From contig NZ_FQXC01000001.1 of NCBI RefSeq assembly GCF_900129875.1, positions 806,001 through 870,000 on the forward strand: a stretch of DNA of 64,000 nt, written 5' to 3'. Shown here piece by piece: positions 52,354 through 61,683 of this stretch. Source of the stretch: Marivita hallyeonensis. GTDB lineage: Bacteria; Pseudomonadota; Alphaproteobacteria; Rhodobacterales; Rhodobacteraceae. The first letter of the stretch is position 1; each line of letters begins with the position of its first letter. Below the pieces are notes generated by a model that saw nothing but the letters and a program-made list of their open reading frames with translations, was not told the origin of the DNA and searched no databases. Made by a program: the position numbers and the translations under genes.

Positions 52354-53216
52354 GCGACGTTGCGCAGTTCGATTTTCGGTGTGACGCCCAAAGCGTGACA
52401 CACGTCACGGGTCAGATCCGGGCGGTTCAGTGTGTAGAAATGCAAGCTGTCGACACCACCGTCGAGCAGGTCAGAGCACAGTTCGGCGCAAATGGCGGTG
52501 GCAAGCAGGTCTTCGCGGCCATCACGCTCGGCCTTTTCGAACGCATCGACGACCCAGGCAGGGATATGCGTGCCACAGCGTTTGGCAAACCGCACCGCGC
52601 CTTTCCAGTTCTCGATCGGCAGGATGCCGGGGGTGATCGGTTTGTCGATTCCGGCTTTCTCGCAGGCGTCGCGGAAGCGGAAAAACGTCTCGGCCTCAAA
52701 GAAGAACTGCGTCAGTGCCTCCGACGCGCCGGCGTCAAATTTGCGCTTAAGGTAGGCCACATCGGCGTCAGCGCTTTTGGCTTCGGGATGGATGTCGGGA
52801 TAGGCGCCGACGCGGATGGTAAAGTGACCCGTGTCCGACAGCGCTTCGATCAGGTCAATGCTTGATGCAAATCCATCCGGATGGGGTGTGAAACCCTCGG
52901 TACCTTTGGGCGGATCACCGCGCAGCGCGACAATGTCCGTCACACCCGCCGTAGCGAAGTCTTGTGCGATCTTCAGTGTTTCCTCACGCGTTGCGTTCAC
53001 ACAGGTGAGATGCGCAGCGACGGGCAGGCCGCTCGACTTGTGCAGCGTCGCAACTGCCTCGCGCGTCAGGTCGCGAGTGGTGCCGCCCGCACCGTAGGTG
53101 ACGGACACGAAACGTGGGCTGAGCGGGGCCAGCGCCTGTACGGTGTCCCATAGGCGGAACGAGCCTTCGAGCGACTGGGGCGGGAAGAATTCGAAGGAAA
53201 CAGAAGGTGTGGTCAT
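52350..53216 (-). CDS. metF: 5,10-methylenetetrahydrofolate reductase
   Basis: FAD enzyme of 288 residues reducing 5,10-methylene-THF to 5-methyl-THF, the methyl donor for methionine synthesis. It opens VSFEFFPPQSLEG, with the catalytic Glu in SFEFFPP, and continues with VSVTYGAGGTTR, HLTCVNATREE, ALRGDPPKG and ALTQFFFEAE. AAGGGA precedes the ATG at 53216. It is divergent from a MetR-type LysR gene, a classic arrangement. Confidence 0.96.
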   Translation of the reverse strand: MTTPSVSFEFFPPQSLEGSFRLWDTVQALAPLSPRFVSVTYGAGGTTRDLTREAVATLHKSSGLPVAAHLTCVNATREETLKIAQDFATAGVTDIVALRGDPPKGTEGFTPHPDGFASSIDLIEALSDTGHFTIRVGAYPDIHPEAKSADADVAYLKRKFDAGASEALTQFFFEAETFFRFRDACEKAGIDKPITPGILPIENWKGAVRFAKRCGTHIPAWVVDAFEKAERDGREDLLATAICAELCSDLLDGGVDSLHFYTLNRPDLTRDVCHALGVTPKIELRNVA

Positions 53217-53262
53217 CGTGAATATCCCTTGGATTTGGCACCTTGTCGCATGGACCGCATTG

Positions 53263-53297
53263 TGAGACAAACTCATAAAACTCATCACCAACATGAG
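53263..53297. promoter_or_regulatory. Candidate MetR binding sites between metF and the LysR gene
   Basis: Two palindromes sit close together in the 92-base promoter region: TGAG-ACAAA-CTCA (53263-53275) and CTCAT-N7-ATGAG (53281-53297). MetR sites in enterobacteria are TGAA-N5-TTCA, so the first is a good structural match with a changed half-site. Position just upstream of the regulator start and 47-81 bases from metF suggests dual control. Confidence 0.55.
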
Positions 53298-53308
53298 GTG
53301 AACAGATA

Positions 53309-54214
53309 ATGCATATCGAGTTTCGGCACCTGCGCACCGTCAAGGCCATCCATGAATGCGGTGGTGTCGCGCGGGCCGCAGACCAGTTGAACATCACGCA
53401 ATCTGCGCTGAGCCATCAGATCAAGGCGCTTGAAGATCAGGCGGGGGTCGAGCTTTTTGTGCGACGGTCAAAGCCGATGAAACTGTCGGCAGCGGGGATG
53501 CGGCTCTTGCGGCTCGCAGACCAGGTGCTGCCGCAGGTCGAAGCGCTGGTGGCAGAGTTCGATGGGTTACGTGACGGGTCGTCTGGCCGCATGCATATCG
53601 CCATCGAATGTCATGCCTGTTTTGAATGGCTGTTCCCGGTGTTGGAAGCGTTCCGCAAGACGTGGCCGGATGTGGATGTCGATATCCGCCCGGGTCTGGC
53701 GTTCGATGCTTTGCCCGCGCTGCAGAAGGAAGAGGTCGATCTTGTGGTGTCCTCCGATCCGGAAGACCTGCCTGGTGTGACCTTCACCGAGCTTTTTGAT
53801 TACAACGCTGTCTTCGTTGCCGCGGCGGCGCACCCCTTGGCGCAGAAAGACTATGTCGAGGCAGAGGACTTTCGCGGGCAAACGCTCATCACCTACCCGG
53901 TGGAGCGGTCCCGTCTGGACGTGTTCAGCCAGCTATTGATGCCGGCAAAAGTCGAACCGGCGGCGGTGCGGCAGGTGGAATTGACGGCCGTCATCCTGCT
54001 GCTTGTGGCCTCCAACCGCGGCGTGTCTGTCTTGCCGGATTGGGTGGTGCGCGAGGTCAAGTACAGCTCGGATTACGTCACCCGCCCGCTCACACAGGAT
54101 GGAATCACGCGGCGACTTTATGCGGCGACCCGGTCAACGGACACCGACAAACCCTTTGTCTCGGATTTGATCCGGCTCGCACGTCAGGAGGCGAACCGGC
54201 TGCAAAACGTGTGA
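53309..54214 (+). CDS. metR: LysR family regulator, MetR-type
   Basis: LysR-type activator of 301 residues. The N-terminal HTH (RHLRTVKAIHECGGVARAADQL and QSALSHQIKALEDQAGVELF) is MetR-like; the effector domain has MHIAIECHACFEWLFPVLEAFRKTW, a MetR hallmark around the homocysteine-binding region, and ends at ANRLQNV. It is divergent from metF. MetR senses homocysteine and activates methionine genes. Symbol given from close similarity and position. Confidence 0.88.
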   Translation: MHIEFRHLRTVKAIHECGGVARAADQLNITQSALSHQIKALEDQAGVELFVRRSKPMKLSAAGMRLLRLADQVLPQVEALVAEFDGLRDGSSGRMHIAIECHACFEWLFPVLEAFRKTWPDVDVDIRPGLAFDALPALQKEEVDLVVSSDPEDLPGVTFTELFDYNAVFVAAAAHPLAQKDYVEAEDFRGQTLITYPVERSRLDVFSQLLMPAKVEPAAVRQVELTAVILLLVASNRGVSVLPDWVVREVKYSSDYVTRPLTQDGITRRLYAATRSTDTDKPFVSDLIRLARQEANRLQNV

Positions 54215-54215
54215 C

Positions 54216-54422
54216 TTACATGGGCTGAAGGTTGCTGGCCATCATCCGGCCATCGCGTCCTTCCGACATTTCGAAGCTCACCTTTTGGTTGTCTTGAAGA
54301 CCCTCCATCCCGGATTGCTGGACGGCGGAAATATGCACAAACACATCCTTGCCGCCATCTTCGGGGGAAATGAAGCCGTAGCCTTTTGTGGAATTGAACC
54401 ACTTCACGGTGCCGCTGGGCAT
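54216..54422 (-). CDS. cspA: Cold-shock protein (CspA family)
   Basis: Single-domain nucleic-acid chaperone of 68 residues. RNP1 is KGYGFISPED and RNP2 is DVFVHISAVQ, both intact. The start ATG at 54422 gives the normal CSP length (MPSGTVKWFNSTKGYGFI); the longer upstream frame is untranslated leader, as usual for csp genes. It converges with metR and is divergent from the ArsC-like gene. Confidence 0.95.
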   Translation of the reverse strand: MPSGTVKWFNSTKGYGFISPEDGGKDVFVHISAVQQSGMEGLQDNQKVSFEMSEGRDGRMMASNLQPM

Positions 54423-54609
54423 GGGTCCGTGTCTCCTCTTCTCGTCACTTATGATCCCCTGAGGGATCGCTCTTCGCGTGGCGGAGATCGTTTCCGCGAC
54501 GTTCCACCACATCTAAAAACATTGGCTTTCTCGGACGGAAGGCAAGGGCGCGGGTCGCTTTTTAGTTGTATGCAATGATATACCGTTTTGGACAGAAAAG
54601 GGGGTGGGT

Positions 54610-54924
54610 ATGATCCTGTATGGATTGAAGAATTGCGATACGTGCCGCAAGGCTTTGAAGGCATTGCCCAAAGCAGAGTTGGTTGACGTCTCCGTCACTC
54701 CGGTGCCGGAGGACGTTTTGGATCAGGCATTAGGCCAGTTCGGCGAGAAATTGTTGAACACGCGGTCCACGACATGGCGGGGATTGAACGACAGCGAGCG
54801 CGCGCGAGCGCCGAAGGATCTGCTGATCGCGCATCCCAAGTTGATGAAAAGGCCGCTGATTCGGGATGCCGATACGCTCTATCTTGGCTGGGACAAACGC
54901 ACTCAAGAGGCGATTGGCGTCTAG
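54610..54924 (+). CDS. ArsC/Spx family thioredoxin-like protein
   Basis: Protein of 104 residues with a thioredoxin-like fold. The N-terminal motif YGLKNCDTCRKALKAL has CxxC as in ArsC/YffB/Spx proteins, and the family segments STTWRGLND and LIAHPKLMKRPLIRDAD follow. It resembles the YffB/arsenate-reductase-related group rather than a true ArsC (no Cys triad visible). The ATG at 54610 has AGGGGG upstream. Its stop overlaps the exporter gene stop (convergent). Confidence 0.82.
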   Translation: MILYGLKNCDTCRKALKALPKAELVDVSVTPVPEDVLDQALGQFGEKLLNTRSTTWRGLNDSERARAPKDLLIAHPKLMKRPLIRDADTLYLGWDKRTQEAIGV

Positions 54925-56666
54925 GCGCGCGTTTGCATCTGGTGCAGGGCGGCGTAGGTGCCCGGTTTGGCGAGGAGCGCATCATGCGTGCCGTGCTCGA
55001 TCACTGTGCCTCCGTCCATGACAACAATCTGATGCGCGTCGCGGATCGTAGAGAGGCGATGCGCGATCACCAGCGTTGTGCGCCCTTTCGACAGTTCATC
55101 CAGCGCTTCCTGGACTTTGGCCTCTGATCCGGTGTCGAGCGCGGAGGTGGCCTCGTCCAGAAGCAAGATCGGACGGTTTCGCAGCAACGCGCGGGCAATG
55201 GCGACGCGTTGGCGCTGACCACCGGAGAGGGTCGATCCGCGCGGGCCTACTGGTGTGTCGAGGCCGTCCGACAGTTGTGGGAGGAAGTCCGCGACATGCG
55301 CGGCGTCGAGAGCGTTCTGCAGGTCTTTCTCAGATACGTCGCTTTGGCCCAGTAAAATGTTTTCCCTCACGGTGTCATCGAATAGTAGCGCTTCCTGAGA
55401 GACAACGGAAAACAAACCGCGCAAATCCCTGAGATCCATATCTGAAACGGCCGTTCCGCCAATAGTCACCGTGCCACTTGTTGGATCAACAAGTCGCGTC
55501 AGGACATTGAAAACCGTGGACTTACCCGCACCCGAGGGGCCAACCAATGCCGTTGTTTGCGCGGCCTCTGCCGTGAAGCTGCAATCGCGCAAAACAGCCG
55601 TATCACCATATCTGAGTGACACGTTCTGAAGCACAATCCCGGGTATGCCGTCCGGTGCCGGTTTCGGTTGAGCGGGGCTTCGCAGCGTCGGTTCGGTATC
55701 GAGGATCTGACGGATGCGTTCGATCCCGGCCGCTGCGACCTGCCAGACGCCCGCGACGTTGCCGAGACGTCGGAGAGGTTCGAAGGCCAGACCAATCGCG
55801 GTGAAGAACGCCATGAAGTCGCCGACCGTCTTCTCGCCCGACAGGATTTCCGACCCGCCGTAGTACAGCACGCCCATGAACCCGAGACCGGCCATGATGT
55901 CGATCATGCCGGGAATGGTGGCCTGTCCCAAGGCACTGCGCGTTTCGACCTTCACGCGTTCTTCTGTCAGGGTGCGATACCGCTCGGATTGGTACTTTTC
56001 GAGCGCGTTGAGTTTGACCGGCACGATGCCGTGGAAGGCCTCGTTCAGACGGACGGACAAGCCTGCTGCGACGTCCCGGGCACGGCGGGCTTTCTTGCGG
56101 ACGTAGCGTTGCAGGATCATCGACGGCGCGACAAGGATCGGCGCGCCCACAAGCGCGACCAGTGTCCAGCGCCAGTCGACGGAGATGGCGACGGCAAAAA
56201 GTGAAATCAGCGCGATCACGTCACGCCCCGCGCCGGTGATGATGGTACGCCAGACCTTGCTGATCGCGTCCACATCGCCCTCGACACGCTGCATGAGGTA
56301 CCCAGGCGAATGGGTTTGGTGGTAAGCCGGATCAAGCACCATGAGGTGCGCCAGCAAGTCTTGCCGGATATCAGCGACCGACAGTTGCGAAATGTGCGTC
56401 AACAGAACCTTTTGCACGATGCTGGCCATTGCGCGCACCAGAAAGATGCCAAAGAAGACAAGCCCGACCCAGACAATCGCGTCGGCCTCACCGCCGACGA
56501 AGATGCGGTCGAACATCGGCTTCATCATGTAGCTGAGCGCACCGAACATCGCCCCTTCGAGCGACATGAAGACCATCGCCACGGCCAGCAGCTTCCAGTG
56601 TTTCGACAGGTATCCACGCCACACCCAGAGCAGCAGGCCGCGCGGGTTGATGGCGGCATCGGTCAT
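54921..56666 (-). CDS. ABC exporter (MsbA/LmrA-type, fused permease-ATPase)
   Basis: Inner-membrane half-transporter of 581 residues with six N-terminal helices and a C-terminal ATPase: Walker [19 protein letters not shown]-loop VVSQEALLFDDTVREN, signature LSGGQRQRVAIARALL, Walker B PILLLDEATSALDTGSE and the H-loop VIAHRLSTI. This is the MsbA-like lipid/drug exporter layout. Its ATG overlaps the phosphatase-like stop (ATGA), so the two are translationally coupled. Lipid A flipping by MsbA is one possibility; the substrate is not fixed by sequence. Confidence 0.9.
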   Translation of the reverse strand: MTDAAINPRGLLLWVWRGYLSKHWKLLAVAMVFMSLEGAMFGALSYMMKPMFDRIFVGGEADAIVWVGLVFFGIFLVRAMASIVQKVLLTHISQLSVADIRQDLLAHLMVLDPAYHQTHSPGYLMQRVEGDVDAISKVWRTIITGAGRDVIALISLFAVAISVDWRWTLVALVGAPILVAPSMILQRYVRKKARRARDVAAGLSVRLNEAFHGIVPVKLNALEKYQSERYRTLTEERVKVETRSALGQATIPGMIDIMAGLGFMGVLYYGGSEILSGEKTVGDFMAFFTAIGLAFEPLRRLGNVAGVWQVAAAGIERIRQILDTEPTLRSPAQPKPAPDGIPGIVLQNVSLRYGDTAVLRDCSFTAEAAQTTALVGPSGAGKSTVFNVLTRLVDPTSGTVTIGGTAVSDMDLRDLRGLFSVVSQEALLFDDTVRENILLGQSDVSEKDLQNALDAAHVADFLPQLSDGLDTPVGPRGSTLSGGQRQRVAIARALLRNRPILLLDEATSALDTGSEAKVQEALDELSKGRTTLVIAHRLSTIRDAHQIVVMDGGTVIEHGTHDALLAKPGTYAALHQMQTRA

Positions 56667-57379
56667 GATACCAGCGCCCCGGGAAGGCGCAGTTGATCGG
56701 CGGGGATCTTACCGTCCCACCCGGCCTGAATGCTCGTGGCGTCGTATTCGCTGCGGATCCAATCCTCGAAACCGATGGGCTGCTTGGCGTTGCGCGCCGC
56801 ATAAACGTCAAGGATGTAGTCCTGCACGCCTGTGGCCGTGAAATCGAGGTGGATGTATTTGAGCGAGAGCTGCTTGCGCGCCACCTCGACCGGTTGGTTT
56901 TCAAAGATCATCAGGTACATCGCCGCCACGAACCCCGCACGGTCCGCGCCGGACTTGCAGTGAAAGACAAACGGCTTCTCTGCGTCGCGCAGCGTGTCGA
57001 TGACGTGCACGATCCGATGGCGGCTGGCCGCGTTGCGCGCCCAGAGCTTGGCATTCATCAGCTTCAGACCAAGCGCATCGCAGGTCTCTTTTTCAAAGAG
57101 ATAGTGGGCGTATTTGTCTTCACCGCGCAGGTTCACAACGGTCTTGATGCCCATGCGCGCGTATTTCTCGAACCGCGCATGCGTTGGCTGGTTCGACCGG
57201 TACACGCCCGGTGCGATCTGGAAGAAATTCGTCCAGAAGGTGCGCAGGAAGGCGTGATCGAAGATGTGGTAATGGAATGCGGACCAGCGGCGGGCGCGGG
57301 GGGTCGAGATGTCCTTGCCGAACGACCGGCGCAGCTTGCGCTCGGCGTGTTCGATCTTGCTCCAGAACTCTGCGAACAT
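56663..57379 (-). CDS. Tyrosine-phosphatase-like protein (dual-specificity fold)
   Basis: Protein of 238 residues. The PTP signature HCKSGADRAG (residues 140-149) has Cys141 and Arg147 in the expected C-x5-R spacing, preceded by a DSP-like beta-strand region (VYRSNQPTHARFEKYARMG). A general-acid Asp may lie in RGEDKY. The ATG at 57379 follows GGGGA by 4 bases. It is co-transcribed with the MsbA-like exporter. Related proteins act in bacterial inositol/lipid or polysaccharide metabolism; no target is given. Confidence 0.82.
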   Translation of the reverse strand: MFAEFWSKIEHAERKLRRSFGKDISTPRARRWSAFHYHIFDHAFLRTFWTNFFQIAPGVYRSNQPTHARFEKYARMGIKTVVNLRGEDKYAHYLFEKETCDALGLKLMNAKLWARNAASRHRIVHVIDTLRDAEKPFVFHCKSGADRAGFVAAMYLMIFENQPVEVARKQLSLKYIHLDFTATGVQDYILDVYAARNAKQPIGFEDWIRSEYDATSIQAGWDGKIPADQLRLPGALVS

Positions 57380-57524
57380 CACGTCCCCTTTACATCAGGC
57401 GCGGATGTAGAGGCTGGCGCGCGTCGTGGCAAGAAGCGCGCACCATTGACGGCGCGACGTAACGGCGTAGGTTTCGGCCAAGTTGCGAGTTTTGCAGCGC
57501 TTTTCCGACCCTGGAGGTTCTTTC

Positions 57525-58721
57525 GTGTCCCTTGCTTCTGGCCGCACCTACCTTGCTATTCCCGGCCCTTCCGTCGTGCCTGATGCCGTATTGCGCGCAA
57601 TGCACCGCGCGTCCCCGAATATCTACGAGGGCGAGTTGATCGACATGATGCCCGCTTTGACCGCAGATCTGAAAAAGGTCGCGCGCACTGATGGGCATGT
57701 GGCGATTTACATTTCCAACGGGCATGGCACGTGGGAAGCGGCGCTCGCCAATACCGTGGCGCCGGGTGAGAAAGTGCTTCTTCTGTCGACCGGGTTCTTT
57801 GCAAAGGCGTGGGGCTGGGTGGTCGAGGCGCGCGGGATCGAGGTCGATGTGCTCGATTTTGGCAATGGCGGCACATTCGATCTGGCTTTGGTGGAAGATG
57901 CGCTACGGGCGGACGCGACGCATGAGTATAAAGCCGTTCTTGCCGTGCATGTGGACACTTCGAGTTCCAACCGAAACGCGTTCGCGCCGCTGCGGCAAAT
58001 CCTTGATGACCTCGATCATCCGGCGCTCCTCATGGCCGATTGTATCGCCTCCATGGGCTGTGACCGGTTCGAGATGGACGCGTGGGGCGTCGACGTGGCG
58101 ATCACCGGATCACAAAAGGGTCTGATGTGCCCGCCCGGCTGCGGGTTCGTCTTCTTCAACGACAAAGCCGCAGAGGCCCGATCGCGGCTGGACCGTGTCA
58201 GCGTCTACTGGGACTGGACGCAGCGCGCCAATCCAGAGGCGTTCTACCAGTATTTCAGCGGTACTGCTCCGACGCATCACCTCTATGGGCTGCGCGTTGC
58301 GTTGGATATGATCCACGAGGAAGGTTTGGAAGCGATCTGGGCGCGGCACGACACGCTGGCGCGCGCGATCTGGACGGCGTGCGAGCATTGGGGGCAGGAC
58401 GGCCCGCTGAAGCTCAACATTCAGGACCCGAACTTGCGCAGCCGCGCGGTGACATCGCTTTCGATTGGTAAACCGGACGGAAGGCGCCTGCGCCAGTGGT
58501 GTGCGGATCAGGGCGGTGTGACGCTTGGGATCGGGTTGGGAATGTCGACGGAAGAGGACCCGATGAGCGAAGGGTTCTTCCGGTTCGGCCACATGGGGCA
58601 CGTGAATGCGCATATGATCCTTGGGCTGCTGGGTGTCGTGGAAGCGGGGCTTGCAGCCATCGGTGTGCCGCACAGACCGGGTGGCGTGGCCGAGGCGGCA
58701 AAAGTGGTGTCAGGCGTCTGA
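57525..58721 (+). CDS. Class V aminotransferase, serine-glyoxylate aminotransferase-like
   Basis: Pyridoxal-phosphate enzyme of 398 residues. The fold type I layout is clear: TYLAIPGPSVVPDAVLRAM near the N-terminus, SNGHGTWEAALANTVAPGEK, and the PLP lysine Lys198 in TGSQKGLMCPPG. It starts at a GTG (57525) with GGAGG 8 bases upstream. The nearest groups are serine-glyoxylate and alanine-glyoxylate aminotransferases, so a role in glyoxylate or serine metabolism is likely. It is divergent from the phosphatase gene. Confidence 0.85.
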   Translation: MSLASGRTYLAIPGPSVVPDAVLRAMHRASPNIYEGELIDMMPALTADLKKVARTDGHVAIYISNGHGTWEAALANTVAPGEKVLLLSTGFFAKAWGWVVEARGIEVDVLDFGNGGTFDLALVEDALRADATHEYKAVLAVHVDTSSSNRNAFAPLRQILDDLDHPALLMADCIASMGCDRFEMDAWGVDVAITGSQKGLMCPPGCGFVFFNDKAAEARSRLDRVSVYWDWTQRANPEAFYQYFSGTAPTHHLYGLRVALDMIHEEGLEAIWARHDTLARAIWTACEHWGQDGPLKLNIQDPNLRSRAVTSLSIGKPDGRRLRQWCADQGGVTLGIGLGMSTEEDPMSEGFFRFGHMGHVNAHMILGLLGVVEAGLAAIGVPHRPGGVAEAAKVVSGV

Positions 58722-58919
58722 CGGCCACTGGATTTCTCTGCTGGCGCGATACTGCTCCACCCGCGTGATACCGTGGTTCAGCAGCCATCCGGTCAGGATC
58801 ACGGCAAACAGGCCGAAATTCGCCCAGATCACACCGAAAATCCACAAAAGGTTCACAAAGATGAGGATCAGGTTCGCCGTGGTGTAATCCTCGACCCGTT
58901 TTGCGTGCTTCTGTTGCAT
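58710..58919 (-). CDS. Small membrane protein, two predicted helices
   Basis: Hypothetical protein of 69 residues: a short charged N-terminus (MQQKHAKRVEDYTTAN), two hydrophobic helices (LILIFVNLLWIFGVIWANFG, then LFAVILTGWLL) and an acidic-basic tail. It overlaps the 3' end of the aminotransferase gene (convergent) by 12 bases. The 118-base gap upstream, to the HisC-like gene end, contains nothing recognisable. I assign no function. Confidence 0.65.
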   Translation of the reverse strand: MQQKHAKRVEDYTTANLILIFVNLLWIFGVIWANFGLFAVILTGWLLNHGITRVEQYRASREIQWPSDA

Positions 58920-59037
58920 CGCTGTCTCCGCGTAGAAATGGCTCTCTGTGCTGCGACAGAATAGCGCAGTCTGCGGCTCTGTCAGGCCCGAATGCATCAG
59001 AAATCCCAAAACTTTTCGTGAAGATGCGGTGCAGTGA

Positions 59038-60144
59038 CTATTTCCGCGCCGCTGCGAGTGCCTTTGGCAGCGCTTTCTCAAAGATATCGAGGTCAACGGG
59101 TCGGCCCGCACTCACACGGATGGCGCGGTTTCCGGGGGCAACAAAAGGCATCCGTACGAAAACACCTTCGGCGATCAGACCATCAAGAACGCGCTTGGCA
59201 AACGCCCCGTCCTCCCCGCAATCAATGGCCACGAAGTTGGTCGCTGAGGGCAGGGGGGTTAGCCCGTTCGCGCGTGCGATCGCGCCGATCCGATTGCGGG
59301 CCTCGGCGACAAGCTCGACCACCTCTTCGAGCCACGCGTCATCTTCGAGCGCCGCCAGCGCGCCGGCTTGCGCGATGCGGGACATCCCGAAATGGTTGCG
59401 GACCTTGTCGAAGCTTTTGATCAGTTCCGGCGCGCCAATGCCGTAGCCGACGCGCGCACCGGCCATTCCGTGCGCCTTCGAGAAAGTGCGCAGGCGGATG
59501 ACGCGGGGATCATCGGGGTCAATTTCGGGCGCGGTCCCGTGCGGGGCGAATTCGATATAGGCTTCGTCCAGGATCAGAAGCGTTCCATCGGGCAGGGCAT
59601 CCAGCGCCTTTTCGATGACAGACCCGCTGTGCCAACTGCCCATGGGATTGTCCGGGTTGGCAAGATAGACCAGCTTCGCCTCGACTGACCGCGCCATTTC
59701 CATCAGGGCATCGACGTTTTCATGATCGTCCTTGTAGGGGACCTTGTGCAGCACACCACCAAAGCCCGCCACGTGGTAGTTGAATGTGGGATATGCGCCG
59801 TCGGACGTGACGACGGGATCGCCCGGCGCGACCAGCATGCGCACGAGATACCCGAGCAATCCGTCGATGCCTTCGCCGACGATGATGTGTGCATGGGTCG
59901 TGGAAAGCCGTGCGGAAAGGGCTGAAATCAGGTCATGGTTGGTGGGATCGGCGTATTGCCAGCACTCGGTCGTGGCATCCTGCATCGCCGCCACGGCGAA
60001 GGGCGACGGCCCAAAGACGCTTTCATTGGCCCCGAGCCGTGCGTCAAACGGCGCGCCGCGCTGGCGCTCCTGCACTTCGGGGCCGACGAACGGCACGGTC
60101 GAGGGCAGGGTTTCGACAAGTTTGGTGAAGCGCGGTCCGGTCAT
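59038..60144 (-). CDS. Histidinol-phosphate-type aminotransferase
   Basis: Fold type I pyridoxal-phosphate aminotransferase of 368 residues, similar in layout to HisC. Present are RLGANESVFGPSP, NPDNPMGSW, the Asp-x-x-Tyr LILDEAYIEF, and the PLP lysine Lys223 in RTFSKAHGMAGARVGYG. It lacks adjacent his genes, and the family includes broad aromatic-amino-acid and tyrosine aminotransferases, so HisC itself is not certain. Transcription starts near the 32-base palindrome. Confidence 0.85.
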   Translation of the reverse strand: MTGPRFTKLVETLPSTVPFVGPEVQERQRGAPFDARLGANESVFGPSPFAVAAMQDATTECWQYADPTNHDLISALSARLSTTHAHIIVGEGIDGLLGYLVRMLVAPGDPVVTSDGAYPTFNYHVAGFGGVLHKVPYKDDHENVDALMEMARSVEAKLVYLANPDNPMGSWHSGSVIEKALDALPDGTLLILDEAYIEFAPHGTAPEIDPDDPRVIRLRTFSKAHGMAGARVGYGIGAPELIKSFDKVRNHFGMSRIAQAGALAALEDDAWLEEVVELVAEARNRIGAIARANGLTPLPSATNFVAIDCGEDGAFAKRVLDGLIAEGVFVRMPFVAPGNRAIRVSAGRPVDLDIFEKALPKALAAARK

Positions 60145-60181
60145 GCCCTGTCTATGCCGTCTGCGCGCGCGTCCGACAAGC

Positions 60182-60213
60182 GCCCAAGAATTTTCGTACG
60201 AAAATTCTTGGGC
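60182..60213. repeat. 32-base perfect palindrome
   Basis: The half-site GCCCAAGAATTTTCGT (60182-60197) is followed without a spacer by its exact reverse complement (60198-60213). It lies in the 252-base gap between the divergent HisC-like and lolC genes. No other copy was seen in this window. A perfect 32-base palindrome with a GC-clamped end is unlikely by chance; it could be a protein binding site, a REP-like repeat or a cruciform/transcript structure. Similar palindromes are, in my recollection, common in Rhodobacterales, but I cannot verify that here. Confidence 0.8.
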
Positions 60214-60396
60214 CCCGCCCATGCAACCTGCTGCTGACCGGTTAAGGCAATGTGCACATGGTGGGGTGCATCTCGTCGCAGGGGCCACGCATCCGTCTCT
60301 GCAAGCGATGTTGCCTCTAGTGTTCAAGCGTCAGCCAGTGCTTGACCCTCCCGAGACAAGCCGCCACTTATCCGAAAGAGCAGAAAAGAGACCGGT

Positions 60397-61683
60397 ATGG
60401 CCCAAACCCCAGCCCCGTTTGCCCCGTTCGAGTGGATGATCGCGTGGCGCTACCTGCGCGCGCGGCGGGCCGAAGGCGGGGTCAGTGTCATGACGTGGAT
60501 CAGCCTCATCGGGATCACACTCGCCGTCTTCGCCCTTATCGCCACATTGGCTGTGCGGTCCGGGTTTCGGGCGGAGTTCGTCGATACGATCCTGGGCGCG
60601 AATGCTCATGTGACCGTCTACTACAGTGCCGAGCAGGATGAATTTGGGCGTCTCACGCGTACCATCGCAGAGTATGACGCCATCTCAGAGGCAGTGGCCG
60701 CCGTACCGGGCGTCACACGTGCGGCGCCGCTTGTGAAGGGGCAGGTGATGGCCACGGCCAACGGGCGCAACGCGGGCGTCGAGGTGTTTGGCATCTCTCA
60801 GGACGATCTCGCCACGGTACCGCGCGTGGCCAATCCCGAAACTGCCCAAGGAGATCTGTCGCGGTTCAGCGAGGGCATCGCGCTTGGGTCTGGGGTCGCG
60901 CGCGAACTCGGGGTGGCTCTGGGCGACAAGGTGCGATTGATCTCGCCCGATGGCGTGCGCACGGCCTTCGGCACAAGCCCGCGCGTCAAGGCCTATGAGA
61001 TTGTCTACGTGTTTACTGCCGGGCGGTATGACATCGACCGCACGCGGGTCTACATGCCGTTCGACGAGGCACAGCTCTACTTCAACCGGGAGGGCGTCGC
61101 GGACGAAATCGAGGTCATGGTGACCGAGCCTGAGCGTGTCGGAGAGATCACCCTGCCCATCGTCACAGCCGCCGGATCGCGCGCGCTGGTCTGGACGTGG
61201 CAGGATGCCAGCGGCGGGTTTCTTCGGGCGCTCGAGATCGAGGACAATGTGATGTTCATCATCCTTTCGATCCTCGTTTTGATCGCTGCGATGAATATCG
61301 TGTCGGGCCTCATCATGCTGGTGAAGAACAAGGGGCGCGACATCGGCATTTTGCGAACCGTGGGGCTGACCGAAGGCGCGGTGCTGAGGGTGTTCTTCAT
61401 CTGCGGGGCGTTCACCGGGCTGATCGGTACAGCGGCAGGCGTCGTGTTCGGCTGTCTTTTCGCGCTCTATATCGATCCGATCTTTTCGTTTGTGAATTAC
61501 GTCGCAGGCGGCGGGGTCTGGGACCCGGCCGTGCGCGGCATCTACGAGCTTCCGGCTCAGCTGCGACTGGGCGACGTGCTGAGCGCCGTGGCGCTGTCGT
61601 TGGGTCTGAGCTTCATCGTCACCTATTTCCCCGCTCGGCGGGCGGCACGGATGAACCCTGTTGAGGCGTTGCGCTATGAGTGA
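60397..61683 (+). CDS. lolC: Lipoprotein-releasing system permease LolC/LolE family
   Basis: Inner-membrane subunit of the LolCDE machinery, which extracts outer-membrane lipoproteins for transfer to LolA. The 428-residue protein opens with the cytoplasmic [18 protein letters not shown] and a first helix ([19 protein letters not shown]), then a large periplasmic domain and three C-terminal helices ([20 protein letters not shown], then [20 protein letters not shown] and the last ending [18 protein letters not shown]). It ends overlapping lolD by 8 bases. In this group one LolC/E-type subunit often serves as both. Confidence 0.9.
   Translation: MAQTPAPFAPFEWMIAWRYLRARRAEGGVSVMTWISLIGITLAVFALIATLAVRSGFRAEFVDTILGANAHVTVYYSAEQDEFGRLTRTIAEYDAISEAVAAVPGVTRAAPLVKGQVMATANGRNAGVEVFGISQDDLATVPRVANPETAQGDLSRFSEGIALGSGVARELGVALGDKVRLISPDGVRTAFGTSPRVKAYEIVYVFTAGRYDIDRTRVYMPFDEAQLYFNREGVADEIEVMVTEPERVGEITLPIVTAAGSRALVWTWQDASGGFLRALEIEDNVMFIILSILVLIAAMNIVSGLIMLVKNKGRDIGILRTVGLTEGAVLRVFFICGAFTGLIGTAAGVVFGCLFALYIDPIFSFVNYVAGGGVWDPAVRGIYELPAQLRLGDVLSAVALSLGLSFIVTYFPARRAARMNPVEALRYE

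Noticed and set aside
57525-58721. Aminotransferase as BhcA (aspartate-glyoxylate aminotransferase)
   Set aside because: Lacks neighbouring bhcB, bhcC and bhcD, and the sequence fits the broader serine-glyoxylate group equally well or better.
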